From assembly GCA_024998755.1 (NCBI GenBank), contig JACEUU010000003.1, positions 620,001 to 684,000 of the forward strand: a stretch of DNA of 64,000 nt. Reading direction: 5' to 3'. The notes beneath the pieces are model-generated. The model made no database searches and was not told where the DNA came from. It worked only from the letters and a program-made list of their open reading frames with translations. The position numbers were made by a program, and so were the translations under genes. Origin of the DNA: Vampirovibrio sp. (lineage in GTDB: Bacteria > Cyanobacteriota > Vampirovibrionia > Vampirovibrionales > JAJTHC01). Positions 51,373 through 61,542 of the stretch are shown piece after piece. Every line of letters starts with the position of its first letter. The first letter of the stretch is position 1.

Positions 51373-51843
51373 ATGCCACGTCGGTATCGCCCTGAAAAAC
51401 GAGTCCCCTTACCTGATGCTGTTTTTAATGACGTTCGGGTCGCAAAATTTATTAACTGTATTATGCGTAAAGGCAAAAAAAGCACCGCTGAAAGAATTTT
51501 CTACGATGCATTAACCTTGCTTGAAGGCAAAACAGAAGAAACCAGCATTGAGCTGTTCCATAAAGCGTTAAACAAAGCTCGTCCTTTGGCTCGGGTTAAA
51601 TCTCGTCGGGTGGGTGGTTCTACCTACCAAGTGCCAATGGAAGTAGATGATGTTATCGGTGAAGCGATTGCTTCTCGGTGGGTTATTGCTTATGCCAAAA
51701 ACAGAAGCGGTCGTTCGATGGCTGAGCGTTTGGCTTATGAGTTGCTGGATTGTTACAATGGTTTGGGTGCCACAATGAAAAAACGTGAAGAAACCCACCG
51801 TATGGCAGAAGCCAACAAAGCATTTGCCCACTACCGCTACTAG
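51373..51843 (+). CDS. rpsG: Small-subunit ribosomal protein S7
   Basis: uS7 (156 aa) nucleates assembly of the 30S head and binds the 3' domain of 16S rRNA. PRRYRPEKRVPLPDAVFNDV at the start and VGGSTYQVPMEV in the middle are diagnostic. GGAG lies 9 nt before the ATG. A perfect 13-bp hairpin follows 28 bp after the stop, so rpsL-rpsG can be transcribed apart from fusA. Confidence 0.98.
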   Translation: MPRRYRPEKRVPLPDAVFNDVRVAKFINCIMRKGKKSTAERIFYDALTLLEGKTEETSIELFHKALNKARPLARVKSRRVGGSTYQVPMEVDDVIGEAIASRWVIAYAKNRSGRSMAERLAYELLDCYNGLGATMKKREETHRMAEANKAFAHYRY

Positions 51844-51870
51844 GTTTTGGAAAATAAGGTTGTTTTTTGA

Positions 51871-51903
51871 AATGCTCGTTAAGTACCCCTTAACGAGCAT
51901 TTT
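51871..51903 (+). terminator. Terminator between rpsG and fusA
   Basis: AATGCTCGTTAAG pairs perfectly with CTTAACGAGCATT over 13 bp with a 5-nt loop, followed by TTTT. It implies that fusA has its own promoter. Confidence 0.82.
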
Positions 51904-51954
51904 GATTAAAAGAGAAGATGTATAAAGCCAAGTGTTAAGCAATATAGAAAAAAC

Positions 51955-51983
51955 TTGAGTCTTCGGTTTCTTTTGGTTAGACT
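51955..51983 (+). promoter_or_regulatory. Candidate fusA promoter
   Basis: TTGAGT (51955-51960), 17 nt, TAGACT (51978-51983), downstream of the rpsG terminator and 108 bp before fusA. TATAAT-like sequence lies just after (51991-51996) without a matching -35. The choice is tentative. Confidence 0.35.
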
Positions 51984-52090
51984 GTCTTATATAATAGTAT
52001 TAGTTTTTTAATTTACAGTTCAATCAGCACGGTGTTTGCAGGTTTTAGGAAACTAGCCTGAATTTCACCCCAATTAAAGGAAACGCTACA

Positions 52091-54190
52091 GTGGCTAGGA
52101 AATTTACGTTAGAAAAAGTTAGAAACATTGGTATTGCCGCTCACATTGATGCCGGTAAAACCACCACCACCGAACGGATTTTATTCTATTCGGGGAAAGT
52201 GCATAAAATTGGTGAAGTGCATGATGGTACTGCCGTAACCGACTGGATGGAACAAGAGCGTGAACGGGGTATTACCATTACTTCCGCTGCTATTACCACC
52301 ACTTGGAAAGATTATCAAATTAACATTATTGACACCCCAGGCCACGTAGACTTTACTATTGAAGTTGAGCGGTCTTTGCGGGTTTTGGATGGTGTGGTTG
52401 CCGTTTTCTGTTCAGTGGGTGGTGTTCAATCTCAAACTGAAACCGTTTGGCGTCAAGCAGACCGCTATGCCGTTCCTCGGATGGCATTTGTTAACAAAAT
52501 GGATAGAACCGGTGCCAACTTTGAACGGGTTGTTCACCAAATGAAAGTACGTTTGGGTGCCAATGCAGTGCCTATTCAATTGCCCATTGGTGCAGAAGAA
52601 AACTTCAAAGGCGTTATTGACCTTGTTGCTAACAAAGCCATTGTGTATCATGACGATTTGGGTAAAGATATTCGGATTGAAGACGTTCCCGCTGATATGG
52701 TGGACGAAGTAGCCATTGCCAGAGAAACCTTAATGGAAGGTATTGTTGAAACCGATGACGCTTTAATGGATAGATACTTGGGTGGCGAAGCCATTTCTGA
52801 AGCAGAATTAAAAGCAGCGTTGCGTAAAGCTGTTTGTGCGGTTAAAATCGTCCCTGTTTTGTGTGGTACAGCCTTTAAAAACAAGGGTGTACAAACCTTG
52901 TTGGATGCGGTTGTAGACTACTTGCCAGCCCCTATTGATGTTGCCGCAATTAAAGGCGTTTCAATGGATGGCGAAACAGAAATTTCAAGAAGTGCTAGCG
53001 ATGACGAGCCTTTCGCAGCGTTGGCCTTCAAAATTATGACAGATCCTTTCGTGGGGCGTTTAACATTCTGTCGTTGCTACAGTGGTAAGCTGGAAGCGGG
53101 TAGTTATGTTTCTAACGCAACCAAAGGCAAAAAAGAACGGGTTAGCCGTATTGTGCAAATGCACGCTGACAGTCGTGTTGAAATTGATGAAGTTCGGGCG
53201 GGCGATATTTTCGCCGTTGTAGGCTTCAAAAACACCACCACTGGCGATACCTTGACCGTTGAAGGACAAGAAGTTATTTTGGAATCTATCTTTATTCCTG
53301 AACCTGTTATTGAAGTAGCCATTGAGCCAAAATCAAAAGCAGACCAAGAAAAATTGTCCACAGGGCTTCAGAAGCTAGCTGAAGAAGACCCTACCTTCCG
53401 TGTTAGGGTTGATAGAGAATCTGGTCAAACCGTTATTGCGGGTATGGGCGAATTACACTTGGAAATTATTGTAGACCGTTTATTCCGTGAATTTAAAGTG
53501 GATGCTAGCGTTGGTAAACCACAAGTTGCTTACCGTGAAACCATTACTAAAATGGTTGAAGCTGAAGGCAAATTTGTTCGTCAATCCGGTGGTCGTGGTC
53601 AATACGGACACGTTTGGATGCGGTTTGAACCACTTGAACGGGGCGAAGGCTTCAAGTTTGTTAACAAAATTGTGGGTGGTACTGTGCCACGTGAATTTAT
53701 TAACCCTGTTGAAAAAGGCGTTTTTGAAGCTTTACAAGGCGGCGTTATTGCTGGGTTTGAGATGATTGACGTGCAAGCCACTATTTTTGATGGTAGCTAC
53801 CACGACGTTGACTCTAGCGAAATGGCGTTTAAAATTGCCGGTTCAATGGCCTTAAAAGCTGGTGTACCTAAGGCAGGCCCTCAATTGCTTGAACCTGTTA
53901 TGAAGGTTGAAGTAGAAGTACCTGAAGACTTTATGGGCGACGTTATCGGCGATTTATCGAGCCGTCGTGGACGTGTTGAAGGCATGGAACCTTTAGGTGA
54001 TTTAGGCGTTCAAAAAATTAGAGTTATGGTGCCACTGGGCGAAATGTTCGGGTACGCCACTGATTTACGGTCTAAAACCCAAGGGCGTGGTACGTTCTCA
54101 ATGGAATTTGCTAATTATGAGCCAATGCCCAACAGTATGGCAGAAGCTTTGGCAGCAAAACACAAAGGTAATGCCACTGTAGAAGTTTAA
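52091..54190 (+). CDS. fusA: Translation elongation factor G
   Basis: EF-G (699 aa) is the GTPase that drives tRNA-mRNA translocation. G1 [16 protein letters not shown]2/switch [13 protein letters not shown]3 [10 protein letters not shown]4 [10 protein letters not shown] and the domain IV loop region [11 protein letters not shown] are present. GTG start. tuf does not follow: a strong terminator ends the unit 29 bp after the stop, unlike the usual rpsL-rpsG-fusA-tuf order. Confidence 0.98.
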   Translation: MARKFTLEKVRNIGIAAHIDAGKTTTTERILFYSGKVHKIGEVHDGTAVTDWMEQERERGITITSAAITTTWKDYQINIIDTPGHVDFTIEVERSLRVLDGVVAVFCSVGGVQSQTETVWRQADRYAVPRMAFVNKMDRTGANFERVVHQMKVRLGANAVPIQLPIGAEENFKGVIDLVANKAIVYHDDLGKDIRIEDVPADMVDEVAIARETLMEGIVETDDALMDRYLGGEAISEAELKAALRKAVCAVKIVPVLCGTAFKNKGVQTLLDAVVDYLPAPIDVAAIKGVSMDGETEISRSASDDEPFAALAFKIMTDPFVGRLTFCRCYSGKLEAGSYVSNATKGKKERVSRIVQMHADSRVEIDEVRAGDIFAVVGFKNTTTGDTLTVEGQEVILESIFIPEPVIEVAIEPKSKADQEKLSTGLQKLAEEDPTFRVRVDRESGQTVIAGMGELHLEIIVDRLFREFKVDASVGKPQVAYRETITKMVEAEGKFVRQSGGRGQYGHVWMRFEPLERGEGFKFVNKIVGGTVPREFINPVEKGVFEALQGGVIAGFEMIDVQATIFDGSYHDVDSSEMAFKIAGSMALKAGVPKAGPQLLEPVMKVEVEVPEDFMGDVIGDLSSRRGRVEGMEPLGDLGVQKIRVMVPLGEMFGYATDLRSKTQGRGTFSMEFANYEPMPNSMAEALAAKHKGNATVEV

Positions 54191-54218
54191 TCGCTTTTTA
54201 CTAGTATTAATGAATAAA

Positions 54219-54275
54219 CTAAAAGTCTCCAAGGCTTCTCTTTCTTTATTGAGAACTTGGGGGCTTTTAGTTTTT
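54219..54275 (+). terminator. fusA terminator
   Basis: CTAAAAGTCTCCAAG pairs with CTTGGGGGCTTTTAG (15 bp including two G-T pairs) around a 22-nt loop, followed by TTTTT. Confidence 0.85.
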
Positions 54276-54323
54276 GCGTTTTTAGCACAAGCTGGTGGCT
54301 TTATGGGTTTTATGCTTGTAATG

Positions 54324-54469
54324 ATACCAATTTCAAATAGAAATGTCGTTAGCGTCTACGTTGTTACCGTCAAGTAAAAAATCCTCAATGTACGTCCGTG
54401 TACACCTGCGGTTTCTCACTTGCCAGTGCCTAGTATCCATCTAACGCTATTCCCATTTGAAAATGGTAT
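54324..54469. repeat. MITE-like repeat, family C copy with family-B core
   Basis: ATACCAATTTCAAAT at the left and ATTTGAAAATGGTAT at the right are inverted ends like those at 44900-45058. The interior (ATCCTCAATGTACGTCCGTG, ACACCTGCGGTTT, CTAGTATCC) matches the core of family B elements instead. It occupies the gap between fusA and the gene at 54555 (54191-54554), which otherwise holds only the fusA terminator. Confidence 0.72.
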
Positions 54470-54554
54470 GAGGAGTCGTGTTATCTTCTTGGAAGTATTT
54501 TAATTGTTATGTGTGTAGGTAATGTAGGATAAAGATAAAGGATTAAGACCGAAA

Positions 54555-54884
54555 ATGATGATGATGAGCGTTTCTGTAACGGGCACTACTGCTATTAACA
54601 AACCATTTTTGCCAACGAATAAACAAGTAGCACAACCTTCGCTACAGGAAACAGAGGCTACCAATGAGGCGGGTTTATCTGTAGCCGATTTACAACTATT
54701 AAATGAACTATTAGCCACTTCAGAAGAGGGTAAGCCTAGTAAAACCGGTGTTTCTTCTGAAAAAATGCCTGTCCCTTCTGGTGCGATGTTACAGGCACAG
54801 TTACCCAATGTGGTTAATAACCCCATTTGTAAACAAGACGGATTGTGCAGTACCTGTGCTACCCAAGAAGATGAGATGGCTTGA
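54555..54884 (+). CDS. Hypothetical 109-aa protein with ATG x4 start
   Basis: Four ATG codons open the frame. The product is mostly Ser/Thr/Glu-rich and probably disordered, with one amphipathic helix (LSVADLQLLNELLATSEEG) and a C-terminal Cys cluster (ICKQDGLCSTCATQ) that could bind metal. No family is recognised. The AAGGA before the start is 12 nt away. Lineage-specific gene, likely real from the start pattern and length. Confidence 0.55.
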   Translation: MMMMSVSVTGTTAINKPFLPTNKQVAQPSLQETEATNEAGLSVADLQLLNELLATSEEGKPSKTGVSSEKMPVPSGAMLQAQLPNVVNNPICKQDGLCSTCATQEDEMA

Positions 54885-54893
54885 ACTTAGTCT

Positions 54894-55071
54894 AGACCTC
54901 TTGCCTGACTCGATATCTGGGGCATCTTCGTTGTCATTTGCGGTACTCGAATCCTCATGTACTTCAGTGTACACCTGCGGTTCTGCGTTCTTGGTTGCTA
55001 AAGCAACCTGTTTGCAGGGCAAACAACATTCCTAGAATCGGCACCCACCTATCGAGTCATGCAAGAGGTCT
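54894..55071. repeat. MITE-like repeat, family B copy 2 (178 bp)
   Basis: AGACCTCTTGCCTGACTCGA and TCGAGTCATGCAAGAGGTCT are inverted ends. The interior matches 41010-41152 but has an extra internal hairpin (GGTTGCTAAAGCAACC) near 54993-55010. It fills most of the gap 54885-55191 together with the family A repeat that follows. Confidence 0.85.
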
Positions 55072-55103
55072 AGTATTTAAATAATTTACCGTCTTTTTTC
55101 TAT

Positions 55104-55169
55104 GTAGGGGTGGATTGCATCCACCCGCTTCTGTTAATCTTCAAACGGGCGGATTCAACCCGCCCCTAC
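55104..55169. repeat. Palindromic repeat, family A
   Basis: GTAGGGGTGGATTGCATCCA with CGGGCGGATTCAACCCGCCC and CTAC, matching the unit at 46718-46781. Confidence 0.8.
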
Positions 55170-55191
55170 AGTCCGGTAACTTTTCAAAAAA

Positions 55192-56388
55192 CTATATACG
55201 GTATTTTTCCCGCATTTTTTCCCAAAAAGCTTGAACAGTCTCTCGTTGCTGAGGGCGTTCTACCATGGTTTTGCCCAACACCTTGTCGGGTTTTTCCTGC
55301 TGGTGTTGATGAGAAAACAACCGTTTTTCCCTAGCTTTGCGTGCTTCAGCTTCATTCTTCGCTTTGCGTGTTTCAAAGGTTTTATCTAACCGGTCTAGGG
55401 CGTTAACTAACGGTTCTTGTGCTAGTTGTAAGCGTTGCAATTCAGATTCTGCCACTTTTTTATTATGGTACTTGGTCATAAAATGCAGACCTACGCTCCC
55501 TAACACTGTACCAACTACTGCAATACCAGCAAACCATGCTTTCGATTTTTCTGCAGCTGCTACTACCTGCTTCTTTTGGGTTTCATTCGTAAGGGATAAT
55601 TTTGAAACATCTTCCATTAGCCACTGTAACGAACTATTTTTAACTTTGGGAGTAGGGAAGGCGTAATCAGACCCGAACTGATCAACGTTTCTACGTCTTT
55701 TAACTTTGTACAGGGCGTCTAGTAGGTCTTCTTCTTCCGTTTTGGCTTCTTTTACTAATGCGTCAAAACACATCGCAATAAAACCGGTACATTCATGCTG
55801 ACTGCTACTATCAATCGTATTTTTTACCGTCGTGCCATCTAAAAAATCAACGCTGTTTTTATTGAACATTAAAATATCTTGAATTGCTTCTGGCAAGGTA
55901 GACTTTACCGTTGTAACGAATCCAAATTCTGCGGCAAGATCTTTTGGTAGACTAGGATCAAATTGTTCTAGCCAAGGGGCTAGTTTATCTAAAAGCTCTT
56001 CATTATACTGAAATGATTTGCCCGAGGCGTTAGCCTCATCCGTCAGTTGATTAAATACCTTAATAAAGCCTTTATCTGTGTGTAATTTTCTTTGTTGGTT
56101 AAAGCTTAAGCCTTCTGGAACAAGCGTTCTAAATGCTTGAGCGTAGCGGGATTTTTTATTAGCCACAGACCCTTCCCGCCCTTGGAAAAGAATATCGCCA
56201 ACCAATGCACCTATCGCACTACTAATTAAACCAGAAACTACTACATTGAGTAGAACATTTTCTTTTTCAGGTATGAGAACAGGTGGGGGCGGGGCGGTCA
56301 ATTTTTCCACTGCTTGACGAGGCACTACCTTAACAGGTAAGGCTTGCTTGGGTTGGTTAAATGCATTGTAAGCAGAAATAGTAGACAA
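55192..56388 (-). CDS. Membrane-associated hypothetical protein of 398 aa
   Basis: A Pro-rich N-terminus (residues 20-40) leads to a hydrophobic Gly/Ala segment (NVVVSGLISSAIGALVGDIL, about 47-66), a helical soluble domain of 210 aa, a second hydrophobic segment (WFAGIAVVGTVLGSVGLHFM, about 288-307) and a charged coiled-coil-like C-terminus rich in Lys/Glu/Arg. The layout recalls the product at 45165. No family is recognised; probably a lineage-specific membrane protein. Confidence 0.7.
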   Translation of the reverse strand: MSTISAYNAFNQPKQALPVKVVPRQAVEKLTAPPPPVLIPEKENVLLNVVVSGLISSAIGALVGDILFQGREGSVANKKSRYAQAFRTLVPEGLSFNQQRKLHTDKGFIKVFNQLTDEANASGKSFQYNEELLDKLAPWLEQFDPSLPKDLAAEFGFVTTVKSTLPEAIQDILMFNKNSVDFLDGTTVKNTIDSSSQHECTGFIAMCFDALVKEAKTEEEDLLDALYKVKRRRNVDQFGSDYAFPTPKVKNSSLQWLMEDVSKLSLTNETQKKQVVAAAEKSKAWFAGIAVVGTVLGSVGLHFMTKYHNKKVAESELQRLQLAQEPLVNALDRLDKTFETRKAKNEAEARKAREKRLFSHQHQQEKPDKVLGKTMVERPQQRETVQAFWEKMREKYRI

Positions 56389-56578
56389 AGGGGTAAAATA
56401 CCAATCTTAATCAAATAAGAAAAACGAACGAGCATTGGTCTCGTACACTCTAGTAGAAAACCTCAAACAATCTTAATTGGAACACCCTTTTTAAAAAATC
56501 TGCTTTAATTTAGGGCTTGCTTTAAGTAAACTAAAATGAACTCCTTTTTTATTCTTTCCTACAAAACTGTATTGGTTT

Positions 56579-57688
56579 ATGATAATAACGATGACAACAA
56601 CTATTCCTGAAACAGTCGACCTTTTTACACTAGAAGCTTACGACTACGTTCTACCCGAAGCCCTCATTGCCAAATACCCCTTACCCCAACGCAGTGCCTC
56701 AAAAATGATGCATATTTGCCGTGAATCCCAAACTTGGGAACACAAACACTTTACAGACCTTGTTAACTGGCTACAACCTGAAGATTTATTGGTTATCAAC
56801 AACACCAAAGTACTACCGGCTAGAATTTTTGGGAATAGGCAAGGCTATGAAGGCAAAGTAGAAGTGCTATTGCTTCACCCCACCGGCGATGAAGCGGATA
56901 CGCACGCACTCACTTGGAATTGCTTACTGAAACCTATCAAAAAACTGAAGGAAGGCACGTTAATTGAATTACCCAATACCACCAGTGTATTAGAAGTGAT
57001 GGAACGCCAAGGCTTGGGGCATGGCGTGGTGAAGGCTCATTTACGGGGCGGAGAAGCTTCTATGACCGAACTAATGGAAAAAGTGGGCGAATTACCCATT
57101 CCTCCCTATTTTGAACGTCGAGCCGAAGCCATTGATACCGAACGGTATCAAACCGTTTACAACAAAGTAGAAGGGTCTCAAGCCGCACCCACGGCGGGCT
57201 TGCACTTTACCCCAGAAGTATTGGAAGCCATTCGAGCAAAAGGGGTTACTATTGCAGAAGTAACGCTTTCCGTTGGTGCGGGTACGTTTCGCCCTGTGCA
57301 GGCAGATGATATTCGGGAACACGCCATGCACGCCGAATGGTATAGCCTTTCGCAAGAAACGGTAGATGCTATTACTGCCACCAAAGCCAATGGTGGTAGA
57401 GTGGTAGCCGTAGGTACAACCAGTGTTAAAACCCTTGAAACCGCCGTTAAAAAACAAGGGGGCACCCTAACCAAAGCGGATACGGGCTGGAGTGAGCTAT
57501 TTATTTACCCAGGGTTTGAATTCCATGTGGTTGATGCGATGTTAACTAATTTTCACTTGCCTAAATCAACCCTTATGATGCTGGTTTCGGCTTTTGCCAA
57601 TCGTGAATTAATGCTAAAAGCTTATGAAGATGCGGTTGCCCAAGCATATCGGTTTTATTCTTATGGCGACTGTATGTTGATTGCGTAA
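56579..57688 (+). CDS. queA: S-adenosylmethionine:tRNA ribosyltransferase-isomerase
   Basis: QueA adds the epoxycyclopentane moiety from SAM to preQ1-modified tRNA in queuosine synthesis. The 369-aa product has YDYVLPEALIAKYPLPQRSA, DLLVINNTKVLPARIFG, QAAPTAGLHFTPEVLEAI and VGAGTFRPVQADDIREH, all diagnostic. Start could be ATG 56579 or ATG 56591; no ribosome site is evident. Other queuosine genes are not in the window. Confidence 0.96.
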   Translation: MIITMTTTIPETVDLFTLEAYDYVLPEALIAKYPLPQRSASKMMHICRESQTWEHKHFTDLVNWLQPEDLLVINNTKVLPARIFGNRQGYEGKVEVLLLHPTGDEADTHALTWNCLLKPIKKLKEGTLIELPNTTSVLEVMERQGLGHGVVKAHLRGGEASMTELMEKVGELPIPPYFERRAEAIDTERYQTVYNKVEGSQAAPTAGLHFTPEVLEAIRAKGVTIAEVTLSVGAGTFRPVQADDIREHAMHAEWYSLSQETVDAITATKANGGRVVAVGTTSVKTLETAVKKQGGTLTKADTGWSELFIYPGFEFHVVDAMLTNFHLPKSTLMMLVSAFANRELMLKAYEDAVAQAYRFYSYGDCMLIA

Positions 57689-57796
57689 CCCAAAAATGCT
57701 ACAATGTTCAATTAAGAGGCAATTTTGTTTAATTACCTGTTTTTATTAAGGTGTTAGTACAATTAAATTCACAACTTCACAAGGTGTTACCCCGCC

Positions 57797-57991
57797 ATGA
57801 TGGCTATACAATCCACGCTAAGCACTACAACTTTATCCAACTCTAACCCTGTAAACCAAACAGTAACCGATGAGCAACGCATTGAAGCGAAGACGGAAAC
57901 TTCTTGGTTGAAGCTGGCTTTAATGGCAAACCCTTTAACAGCAGCTTGCGTATTGTTTTCGGAAGTTTGGCAATCTTGGTTTCGTCGGTAA
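57797..57991 (+). CDS. Small hypothetical protein (64 aa)
   Basis: The frame begins ATG ATG after AAGGTG. The N-terminal 35 residues are Ser/Thr/Asn-rich; the C-terminal part (SWLKLALMANPLTAACVLFS) is hydrophobic and could be a membrane helix. No family is recognised. It lies convergent to the gene ending at 58005. Real-gene status rests on the start context only. Confidence 0.5.
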   Translation: MMAIQSTLSTTTLSNSNPVNQTVTDEQRIEAKTETSWLKLALMANPLTAACVLFSEVWQSWFRR

Positions 57992-58004
57992 AGCTAGACG
58001 TTTC

Positions 58005-58460
58005 TTAGAAGTCTAACCCTGATTCTAGGTACCCGAATTTCCATTGCCCGCCTTCTTTCACCATGGTTAGCTTGGTACTTCCTTTTTGCCCGTTGGGGTA
58101 TTCTAGCCTAACGGCTACTGTGGCTTCGTTGCCCGTGATAGTATCAGGTTCAAAATACCCGAATTGATAGATTTCACCTGCTCCGCTGTTGAAGTAGAAG
58201 TGCTTCCAAAAGCTTTGAATGAGGCTGGGGTCGTTGCGTTTGAACATAATATGAACTTCTTTTGTGCTTAACTCTGAGGCTTCTATGGCTTTGGGGTGTT
58301 GAGCTTTGAGGTGGTTGAATGACCATTCAAGGAAGTGGTTTTGGCTTTTCTTGCTGAAGCATTCAAAGCTGGGTGCAAATTGGTTAGACATAAACAGTTG
58401 AAAGAACTGTTGGGCGGCTTTTTCTGGTGGCATGGCGGCTTGGGCTAGCATCATCATCAT
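58005..58460 (-). CDS. NTF2-like/DUF4878-like hypothetical protein with ATG x4 start
   Basis: The 151-aa product (ATG x4 start, no ribosome-binding sequence before it) begins with PPEKAAQQFFQLFMSNQFAP, a helix typical of NTF2-like folds, and ends with strands (EATVAVRLEYPN, KLTMVKEGGQWKFGYLESG) whose GGQWK turn is common in DUF4878/lumazine-binding-like domains. No signal peptide is evident. Function unknown; fold assignment is from the pattern. Confidence 0.68.
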   Translation of the reverse strand: MMMMLAQAAMPPEKAAQQFFQLFMSNQFAPSFECFSKKSQNHFLEWSFNHLKAQHPKAIEASELSTKEVHIMFKRNDPSLIQSFWKHFYFNSGAGEIYQFGYFEPDTITGNEATVAVRLEYPNGQKGSTKLTMVKEGGQWKFGYLESGLDF

Positions 58461-58565
58461 CGTTTTGTATCAATCCATTCATTGGTAGCGAAAGGAAACA
58501 GGTATTGATACTATCGGCTGGTGGGTTGTTGTTCTTGAGTGGGACAGATTACACAAATAAAGCCG

Positions 58566-59351
58566 TTAGCACAGATCCGCCACAACCCAATGCTGGGTAG
58601 GGCGTAAACACACTGCAACCTTTGGGGTAGGGCAATCTCTAATCGTGGTATTCCAAACACGATTATGATGAGCACAAGCATTGCGTAATTTGTTTAAGCT
58701 ATTTAACACACTAGTCATTTCCACCATACCTAAAGTAAAAATCTCTGAAAATCCTTCAATAAGATGTAAGTCTAAGTTATTAACAATATTCGCAACCTCT
58801 CCGAAAGTCAGTGTTTGCATCATCATCCAAGTATAGGGATTTTGATTAGGATTATTTTCAACGAATTTTTTTAGAAATAGTTCTGAGTGTTTATTGTCTC
58901 TGTTACGTTCAAGTTTCTGTCTTAATTTGGTAAATCCTGAATCCTTAGAATCCTTAGAATCCTGAAATGAACGTTGATAATAGGTTGGATTCCAACACCA
59001 AGATGGATCATCAGTCTCTTGGAAGCCTTTTTTAAGTCGTTCACAAACAGTGTCTACTAAAATAGCTTTCATGGAAATTTCAATTTCTGCTAGAGCTTGT
59101 GTTAGTAGGTATCTTAAGTCTTTATCAGCGTGATAGATGTGAAGCACATCATCCCAAGTTGTGTCTTTTTTAAATTGATGTTCTGGCAACTTCGTTTCGT
59201 CGTAAAAAAACCAAAAATAACCAGAAAGTCGATAATAACCATCTAGCCTCAAGTAGCGTAAAGCTCTATCGGTATTAACGGTATCCGTCAATAACAACCC
59301 TCTATCAAGTAACTGAGTTAATAATTCCGAAGTAGATTGAGAAGGTTTCAT
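58566..59351 (-). CDS. Abi_2 (AbiD/AbiF-like) abortive-infection protein
   Basis: The 261-aa protein carries ALRYLRLDGYYRLSGYFWFF at residues 30-49 and LNKLRNACAHHNRVWN with the R-x4-H HEPN motif (Arg223 to His228), the pattern of Abi_2/AbiD/AbiF proteins, proposed to act as RNases in phage-induced abortive infection. It stands alone between lepA and a hypothetical gene, outside the big island. A 9-bp tandem repeat gives DSKDSKDS near residue 131, and could vary in copy number. Confidence 0.88.
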   Translation of the reverse strand: MKPSQSTSELLTQLLDRGLLLTDTVNTDRALRYLRLDGYYRLSGYFWFFYDETKLPEHQFKKDTTWDDVLHIYHADKDLRYLLTQALAEIEISMKAILVDTVCERLKKGFQETDDPSWCWNPTYYQRSFQDSKDSKDSGFTKLRQKLERNRDNKHSELFLKKFVENNPNQNPYTWMMMQTLTFGEVANIVNNLDLHLIEGFSEIFTLGMVEMTSVLNSLNKLRNACAHHNRVWNTTIRDCPTPKVAVCLRPTQHWVVADLC

Positions 59352-59512
59352 TGCAATGAGAAAAAATCTTTAAAATTAAGCATAAAAAAGACACCCGCAG
59401 ACAAGTTAAAATAAATTAACTCCGGGGTGCTACTATGCGATTATAATATCATAGCTTATATTATAATACAATAGATTTTTACAATTCTTAACCTTACTGG
59501 AGGAGTAAACGC

Positions 59513-61381
59513 CTACTCAGCATCTAGGCTGAGAACCGCCATGAAGGCTTCTTGAGGCACTTCCACCCGCCCAACGGATTTCATCCGCTTTTTACCCTCT
59601 TTCTGCTTTTCCAACAACTTCCGCTTACGGCTAATATCCCCGCCATAACACTTATCCAACACGTTTTTCCGCATGGCTTTAATATTAGTACGAGCAATCA
59701 CCTTCACCCCAATAGCCGCTTGAATTGGCACCTCAAACATCTGCCGAGGAATCACCTCTTTCAGTTTTTCCGTCAACGCACGTCCCATGTTAAACGCCTT
59801 ATCTTCATGCACAATAATACTCAAGGCATCCACTACTTCGCCCGCCAACATAATATCCATTTTCACCAATTTAGACCGCTTATATTCGCTAAAGGTATAG
59901 TCCATAGAAGCATAGCCCTTGGTTTTCGATTTCAAATGGTCGTAGAAATCCGTAACCATCTCCGCCAATGGAAGCTCATATTCCAAGCTGACTCGTTTCG
60001 TATCAATATACGCCATATTGATAAAAATACCCCGACGGTCTTGGGCTAGTTCCATCATCGACCCCACAAATTCTTGGGGCAACATAATACTAACCTTCAC
60101 AAACGGTTCTTCAATAAATTCCCGATGAGCGGTAGATGGCATATCCGCAGGGTTGGAAACGTGCAGAATTTCGCCCTTATTGGTATGCACTTTATAAATT
60201 ACAGAAGGAGCTGTGCGAATTAAGTTGAGGTTATATTCCCGCTCTAACCGCTCTTGGATTATTTCCATGTGAAGCAAGCCCAAAAACCCGCATCGGTAAC
60301 CAAAGCCCAAAGCATCAGAAGTTTCAGGCTCGTAAGTGATAGAAGAATCATTGAGCTTCAGCTTTTCTAACGATTCCTTCAATTGCGTGTAATCGTCATT
60401 ATCTACAGGGTAAAGCCCGCAAAACACCATGGGGACGGCTTGTTTATAACCAGCTAACAATTCCGTGGCGGGGTTGATTTGCGTGGTAACGGTATCGCCA
60501 ACAATCGAGCCAATTTCCTTGATGGAAGCAGCCACATAGCCTACTTCACCCGAAGTGAGTAACTGACGTTTCACCTTGTTACCCGCCATAATCGTACCCA
60601 ATTCGGTAATGGTGTAGTTTTTGCCATTCGCCATGAAGGTAATACCATCGCCTAATTTCAGCGTGCCATCCACAACCCGCAAATAGGCAATGACACCTAA
60701 ATAAGTATCAAAATAGCTATCAAAAACTAACGCTCGGGTAGGGGCATCGGCTTTAATGATGGGGGCGGGGACTCGTTCGACAATGGCTTTTAAAATATCT
60801 TCAATCCCGATACCTGCCTTGGCACTGCATAAAATGGCGTTAGAAGCATCAATCCCGATGACTTCTTCCACTTCTTTTTTCACCCGTTCAGGGTCTGCAC
60901 TGGGAAGGTCTATTTTGTTGATAACGGGAATAATTTCCAAGTTAGCGTCAATTGCCATGTAAACATTGGCGAGTGTTTGGGCTTCTACGCCTTGGGTGGC
61001 ATCTACAATGAGCAACGCCCCTTCGCAGGCTTCTAACGACCTTGAAACTTCGTAGCTAAAATCCACATGGCCTGGGGTATCAATTAGGTTAAGCACGTAG
61101 GTTTCGCCTTCGTAGGTGTAATCCATTCTGGCGGCGTTTAGCTTGATGGTGATACCTCGTTCCCGTTCAAGGTCTAGGGAATCGAGCAATTGGCTTTTCA
61201 TATCTCGTTTTTGTACGGTGCCTGTAAATTCTAGCAGGCGGTCTGCTAGGGTCGATTTGCCGTGGTCGATATGGGCGATAATACAAAAATTGCGGAGCTT
61301 CGGGTTGAAGGGTTCGTTGTAAACTTCTGTTGCGGTAAGCTTACTGGCGGGTTGTGGCGTATTAGGAACGGGCGTCATCAT
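59513..61381 (-). CDS. lepA: Elongation factor 4 (LepA)
   Basis: LepA (622 aa) is a ribosome-bound GTPase that can back-translocate tRNAs and assists 30S biogenesis. G1 [19 protein letters not shown], switch [10 protein letters not shown]3 [10 protein letters not shown]4 [10 protein letters not shown] and the C-terminal domain ending [36 protein letters not shown] are clear. The start is ATG ATG; AGGA is about 13 nt upstream of the first. Confidence 0.97.
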   Translation of the reverse strand: MMTPVPNTPQPASKLTATEVYNEPFNPKLRNFCIIAHIDHGKSTLADRLLEFTGTVQKRDMKSQLLDSLDLERERGITIKLNAARMDYTYEGETYVLNLIDTPGHVDFSYEVSRSLEACEGALLIVDATQGVEAQTLANVYMAIDANLEIIPVINKIDLPSADPERVKKEVEEVIGIDASNAILCSAKAGIGIEDILKAIVERVPAPIIKADAPTRALVFDSYFDTYLGVIAYLRVVDGTLKLGDGITFMANGKNYTITELGTIMAGNKVKRQLLTSGEVGYVAASIKEIGSIVGDTVTTQINPATELLAGYKQAVPMVFCGLYPVDNDDYTQLKESLEKLKLNDSSITYEPETSDALGFGYRCGFLGLLHMEIIQERLEREYNLNLIRTAPSVIYKVHTNKGEILHVSNPADMPSTAHREFIEEPFVKVSIMLPQEFVGSMMELAQDRRGIFINMAYIDTKRVSLEYELPLAEMVTDFYDHLKSKTKGYASMDYTFSEYKRSKLVKMDIMLAGEVVDALSIIVHEDKAFNMGRALTEKLKEVIPRQMFEVPIQAAIGVKVIARTNIKAMRKNVLDKCYGGDISRKRKLLEKQKEGKKRMKSVGRVEVPQEAFMAVLSLDAE

Positions 61382-61542
61382 ATTGATAAAAATATCCTAT
61401 AGGGGTTTAACAAGGCTTTAATTATTCTATAATTGTGCCATAAAAACACCTAAAATTGAAAGACTCTTCCTTAAACCCTTTCTTCACTATAAGATAGCAA
61501 TAGTCTTATTCATTTTAAAAAATCTTAAAGGATGCAACTGCT

